DNA of 64,000 nt. Origin: Trichoplusia ni (lineage: Eukaryota; Arthropoda; Insecta; Lepidoptera; Noctuidae). A program made the translations under genes and the position numbers. Numbering within the stretch: position 1 is the first letter of the stretch; every line of letters starts with the position of its first letter. The notes beneath the pieces are model-generated. The model had not been told where the DNA came from and did no database searches. It saw only the letters and a program-made list of their open reading frames with translations. Below are positions 59,971-64,000 of the stretch, in pieces. The stretch spans positions 496,001 to 560,000 of the forward strand of contig NC_039484.1 of the NCBI RefSeq assembly GCF_003590095.1, read 5' to 3'.

Positions 59971-60677
59971 TTGAATTTCTTCATTTTATCATTCGTATTT
60001 AATTGCAAATATTAACCGAATTGCAGCGTTTTCTCCTTATTCAAGAATATTTATTTAGATATAAATTCAATCAAATTCGTTCTATTCCTTTAAGTTTTCA
60101 GTGCCAATTGTTCGATATGTCTGACTTACTAATTACTTTTATCCTTATATTTATCACTTTAGTCATTAATTATAAAAAAACCCTTTGCCCCCTTGAGTAC
60201 AAAGGTATCTGTCTTTTGAACTGCAGCTCTTCAAGTACGTAGACAGATTAGGTATGATTAGAATTATACTGCTCCGTATTTTATCATGCATTGTATATTG
60301 TATAACGTTACATGATCCTTATGAAATCGTCATACAGATTTTCCATGAATTTTATCTCATTTATTTATCCTGCCGCCATTTTTATTTCCATCTTATGGCA
60401 TTAAAAACCCAACATTTCCTTGATACCGGGAGACGTGCTCAAATACAGATTATAATTATTATAATGAAACTAACTAACATTTTTGTTAAGTCAATATATT
60501 TAGATAACGTTAATTAGTAAACGACAGATCGTAAAGGAATTATCTTGTAATAAATTACACATTTGCATCATGTTTTCATCATATTGTGTCAAACAGGGAA
60601 GATAGTTGTTGTATTCTAGAAGATAATGGTACTTAAGATATCCTACTTATATTATAAATGCGAAAATTAACCGTACG

Positions 60678-61694
60678 CAGAAAGTTAAAGTAGGTAATTA
60701 TATTAGTGAGACTGCAAACGTAAGTTATGGTGTTCCACAGGGCAGCGTACTAGGGCCCACTTTATTCCTAATCTATATAAACCAACTTTGTAAAATGAAA
60801 CCTGAAAATGGCCGCATTCTCTCATATGCAGATGATACGGCAGTCATTTTTGAAGGAGACTCATGGCAGTCTGTATGTGAATCGGCTGAAAAAGGTCTTT
60901 CGCAAATTGCTTCTTGGCTAAACTCCCATCTCTTAACACTCAATATATCTAAAACTAAATTTATAACCTTTACAAATTACAATAGAACCCAACCTAACAA
61001 TCACCTAGCCCTTAAAATTCACACATGTGGCGCATATTTCACTAATCGAAACTGTTCTTGTCAAGGAATTGAGAGAGTCGCACACATCAAATACCTGGGT
61101 GTAATGGTTGTCCAACGACTGTCTTGGCATGACCATACAGATATGGTTATGACCCGAATAAGAAAGCTTATCTGGTTATTTAAGATGCTTAGACACGTTA
61201 CAACAAAGCGCCTTCTAAACATGATTTACCTTTCTCTGGCTCAATCTATCTTGGTTTACTGTATACCGGTATGGGGCGGTACCATAAAAACTAAATTCAT
61301 TGAATTAGAGAGAGCACAAAGGGCTCTTATAAAAGTCATGTATTCCAAACCATACAGATTCCCTACAAATGAACTTTATTCTCTTAGTGGTCTACTTACA
61401 GTGAGAAAATTATATATCCTCAACACTCTACTAAAATTTCACAAATCACTTCCGTATAACCCTACAACCCAGGAAAAGAGAAGAAAATACTTAGTAGCAC
61501 CTGTAAAATATGTTAAAACCACCTATGCAAAAAGACAATACGTCCAACAATCAACAACTCTGTACAACAAAATAAATAAATTATTAAATATATACCCTTT
61601 GACATCCCGAGACTGCAAAAAATCTTTGGTTTACTGGCTGAAATCTAAAAGTTACGATGATATAGAACTGTTTCTGCAAGCAGCAAGTATATGA
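60678..61694 (+). pseudogene. Truncated LINE reverse transcriptase
   Basis: Open from the truncation point to the stop at 61692-61694; the first ATG is at 60795. It holds VSYGVPQGSVLGPTLFLIYI, catalytic SYADDTAVIFEG, IKYLGVMVVQRLSW, LVYCIPVWGGT and the terminal LYNKINKLLNIYPLT block. The fingers part and block A Asp are missing, so it cannot work. No internal stop or frameshift in the remaining 1 kb indicates a fairly recent insertion. Confidence 0.9.
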
Positions 61695-61699
61695 GCTAG

Positions 61700-61701
61700 C
61701 A

Positions 61702-61743
<42 letters not shown>

Positions 61744-61770
61744 CACGCACACGCACACACACACACAAAA
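61700..61770. repeat. (CA)n microsatellite in LINE 3' UTR
   Basis: A CA run with 'cgcacacgc' interruptions, starting a few bases after the LINE stop codon. Confidence 0.95.
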
Positions 61771-62017
61771 CGCACATATTGATCTCAATTTGTTTATTAA
61801 TGTTTTATAAGTAAGACTTAAGTTTAATTTTGTTTTTTTTTTAATTTGTAATGTTTAATTTTTATCTACTATTAATTTGATACACAATGTTTATGATGTA
61901 ATTAGGAAGAGCGAGGCCTCCTAGCACAGGTAAATACTTACTTAAAAGGAGGTCTCCTTGCAAGATTTTATGATTATGTTTACTTGTGTCAAATAAATAT
62001 TTTTTTTTTTTTTTTTT

Positions 62018-64000
62018 AAATATGGATAGATGTTTGTTGCTCTTACACGCAAAAAGCACTAAACTTATTTTGCGTGAAAAAAGGTTTGGATAAAATCAGG
62101 TATACAGATAGTTTTTAACTTGGCTTAACATATGGGATATTTTTATACCAATTGTATGCTCCCGTTCGATCATTTTGTTTTGTAGCAGTCAAAGTAACAT
62201 AGTATTAAAATAGTAAATCAAGCAATTGAAGAGTTTTATTTCTGGACTATGGAATTTACGTAGTAGGTATATCAATAGCACCAACAAGTGTATAACATAC
62301 CGTCAATGATTTGATCTTAGTAGTTGCTCTAAAAAAGCTTAAAACAAAGAGAAGGCTAGACTACTTAGAAAAGTATATCGAGATAGATACCCAACATATA
62401 AGCATTTAATATACATATCATTCAATAGCAGCAAACTGTAATTTAGATTCCTCAACTGGGGAAAATATTGACACATTTCCAATAATTACCGATCTTGCCA
62501 ATATAGTACAGTTGTTAATCATTACCAATGACGAAATCTGTGACGACAGTTGACGTCAGCCAAAATTATCCAAAGGGGTTTTTACTAACATTAGAAATGA
62601 CAAGTGAAATTGCACTTTGTGAGCTGAATTTTATTTATTTGCAATAAATGTTAAACAATATGAATATGTGACTAGCTTGGAATGGACATAAAAGGAAAAA
62701 CAGATGATAAAAAACTTAGAAGAGGTTTTATTTCCATTGCCCATACTCGACAATTAATGTACGCTAAGTTTATTGATTGAAATCAATCTGATATAATTAT
62801 TCTAATTGAATCCAATGTCGTAGCCATAGTCTTTCTGATCACAGCTTTAATTTTCAACGAGGAAGTTTCCCATCTGGCTAAAGTCGATGCCCTTGACGAA
62901 CACAGGTCAGTCTCGAAAGAAAACTGCTCATTATCATCCGACTCAAATATTTGCCTTCTCAAACTAATCTAGGCTTTAATCCGCCTTCAGGTTTAAAGGC
63001 ATTATCGTGAAAGCCTGCTTTTGATCATGCGTCATTCTTATGGCGATCTGAAGGTTATATGATGTCTAATTAAGGTTTATTGACTGTCATTTTAAGTCTG
63101 TAAATAAACGTAATTGGAACAAGGGTAAAATTCATCAAATTGACACTGCATATTTTCACAATATTACTCTATGTAGGTACTAAGACTTAGAATTTATCAA
63201 AATGTGAACTTTCACCGCAAAATCTTTCCGATTTAGTGTCTCTGGCTAGTAAATATTTGGCACGTGTATTGGAATCGCATCTATTTCGTCATCTAAGACA
63301 TTAAAATTAACGTTTGCGTCTCAAGCAAACACCGGATCAGTTGACAGATTCATTTCTATTTCCTCAAATAGATGGTCACATTTGGTCATGTATTTTGGCA
63401 ATAAATCCAAGTCTGCAATACTTCCAATATTGCTCCATCCTTGTTCCGTCAAACCTTGTCATATGGATTCCAAGATTCTTTGTTCTTTGTTTGCAAATTT
63501 TGAGGAAAGTGGTCAATGTCTTCTGCTATCTGTTTTATGAGTTGTCTCCAGAATCATAATCCTTTAATCAGCTAAATGATCACTAATAAAGGTATCAACG
63601 TTGTCAGACCATGAAACTGGATTAATGATGGCTTGATTTTATTTGGCATTTATGTACCTGTTTTTTTCTTGGACTGAAAACAAAATAATGTTGACTTAGC
63701 CGCTGTTATTTGCCTTTTTCCTATCATCAAAGGTAGTTCCTATCTTTATAAGTTGATCATTGTTGACATTAGGCAAATTTAAAAGTTTAAAAGCATGTAC
63801 CTATATTTTGTATTCGTTTGAGGCACAATTTTCGATTCAACACGATACCCATTATACCTATTATAAAGTAATATTTGCTTCTAAACTGATAGATGGCGTT
63901 GTAAAAAAATACCTCGTATGCACAACAGCAGTTAATATTACACCTGCATTTTTAAAGCTAAAACTTATTAATTGTCCTCTACATTTTCACACAAATATCG
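62018..64000. other. Intergenic DNA, nothing recognised
   Basis: AT-rich, no gene, RNA or clear repeat seen. TGACGTCA at 62551-62558. The open frame at 63314-63559 has no recognisable features. Confidence 0.5.

Larger units (their letters stand above)
57480..60644. other. Upstream DNA of the channel gene, repeats only
   Basis: Contains TGACGTCA at 58297-58304 (within the longer palindrome ttgatgacgtcatcaa) and 59273-59280, the repeat at 58605-58668 and a tRNA-like fragment at 59905-59970. Otherwise nothing recognised. Confidence 0.5.
60672..62017 (+). mobile_element. 5'-truncated LINE (CR1/Daphne-like), second family
   Basis: It is joined at its 5' end to a 'ttatattataaatgcgaaa' repeat scrap (about 60646-60671). 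The coding part starts inside the RT. The 3' UTR has a (CA)n tract right after the stop, a stem-loop at about 61912-61955 ('gaggcctcc' with 'ggaggtctcc'), and ends 'caaataaatat' plus a 17-T run. Same clade as the LINE in IP3K intron 2 but clearly a different family by protein sequence. Confidence 0.85.

Overview
This is insect nuclear DNA, most likely from a moth or butterfly. It is AT-rich, its genes are split by GT-AG introns, and it is crowded with short repeats of kinds I know from Lepidoptera: tRNA-derived SINEs with A and B boxes, short elements beginning with the 'gttgcccgcgacttcgtcc' signature, and 'cccactgctgggcaaaggcctc' repeats. No rRNA, functional tRNA, operon or CRISPR array was seen.

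Two host genes are well supported, and they point at each other. On the plus strand, six exons (20141-32731) join without any frame break into a 353-residue inositol 1,4,5-trisphosphate 3-kinase (IP3K). It has the calmodulin-binding segment, the PxxxDxKxG catalytic motif and the SSLL and IDF motifs of the IPK superfamily. On the minus strand, six exons (56986 down to 33757) join in frame into a 999-residue two-pore-domain potassium leak channel. It has filters TIGYG and TIGFG, four membrane segments and a 682-residue cytoplasmic tail. It looks like the orthologue of Drosophila Ork1 (KCNK0). The stop codons are about 1 kb apart, and the likely poly(A) signals of the two genes lie close enough for the 3' ends to overlap.

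Layout: 1-19.8 kb is intergenic or upstream sequence with SINEs, two MITEs, a truncated LINE and one orphan exon-like segment. 19.8-20.1 kb is a CpG-rich stretch, probably the IP3K promoter, with a perfect CRE palindrome. 20.1-33.5 kb is IP3K; its second intron holds a nearly complete antisense LINE (about 23.1-26.3 kb) and its fourth intron holds a second LINE fragment and a perfect 30-bp hairpin. 33.5-57.0 kb is the channel gene, whose first intron is nearly 19 kb long and full of SINEs and MITEs. 57.27-57.39 kb is a CpG cluster that probably marks the channel promoter. 60.67-62.02 kb is a third LINE, 5'-truncated, and the rest is featureless.

The two genes are not a pathway unit. IP3K turns IP3 into IP4 and so tunes calcium release; the channel sets resting potassium conductance. 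Both fit excitable cells, but their adjacency proves no joint function. The most notable signals are the tandem basophilic-kinase-like motifs in the channel tail, an excess of perfect TGACGTCA palindromes (12 found by eye), two perfect fold-back hairpins, and a recurring (CA)n plus stem-loop design in the 3' ends of two different LINE families.
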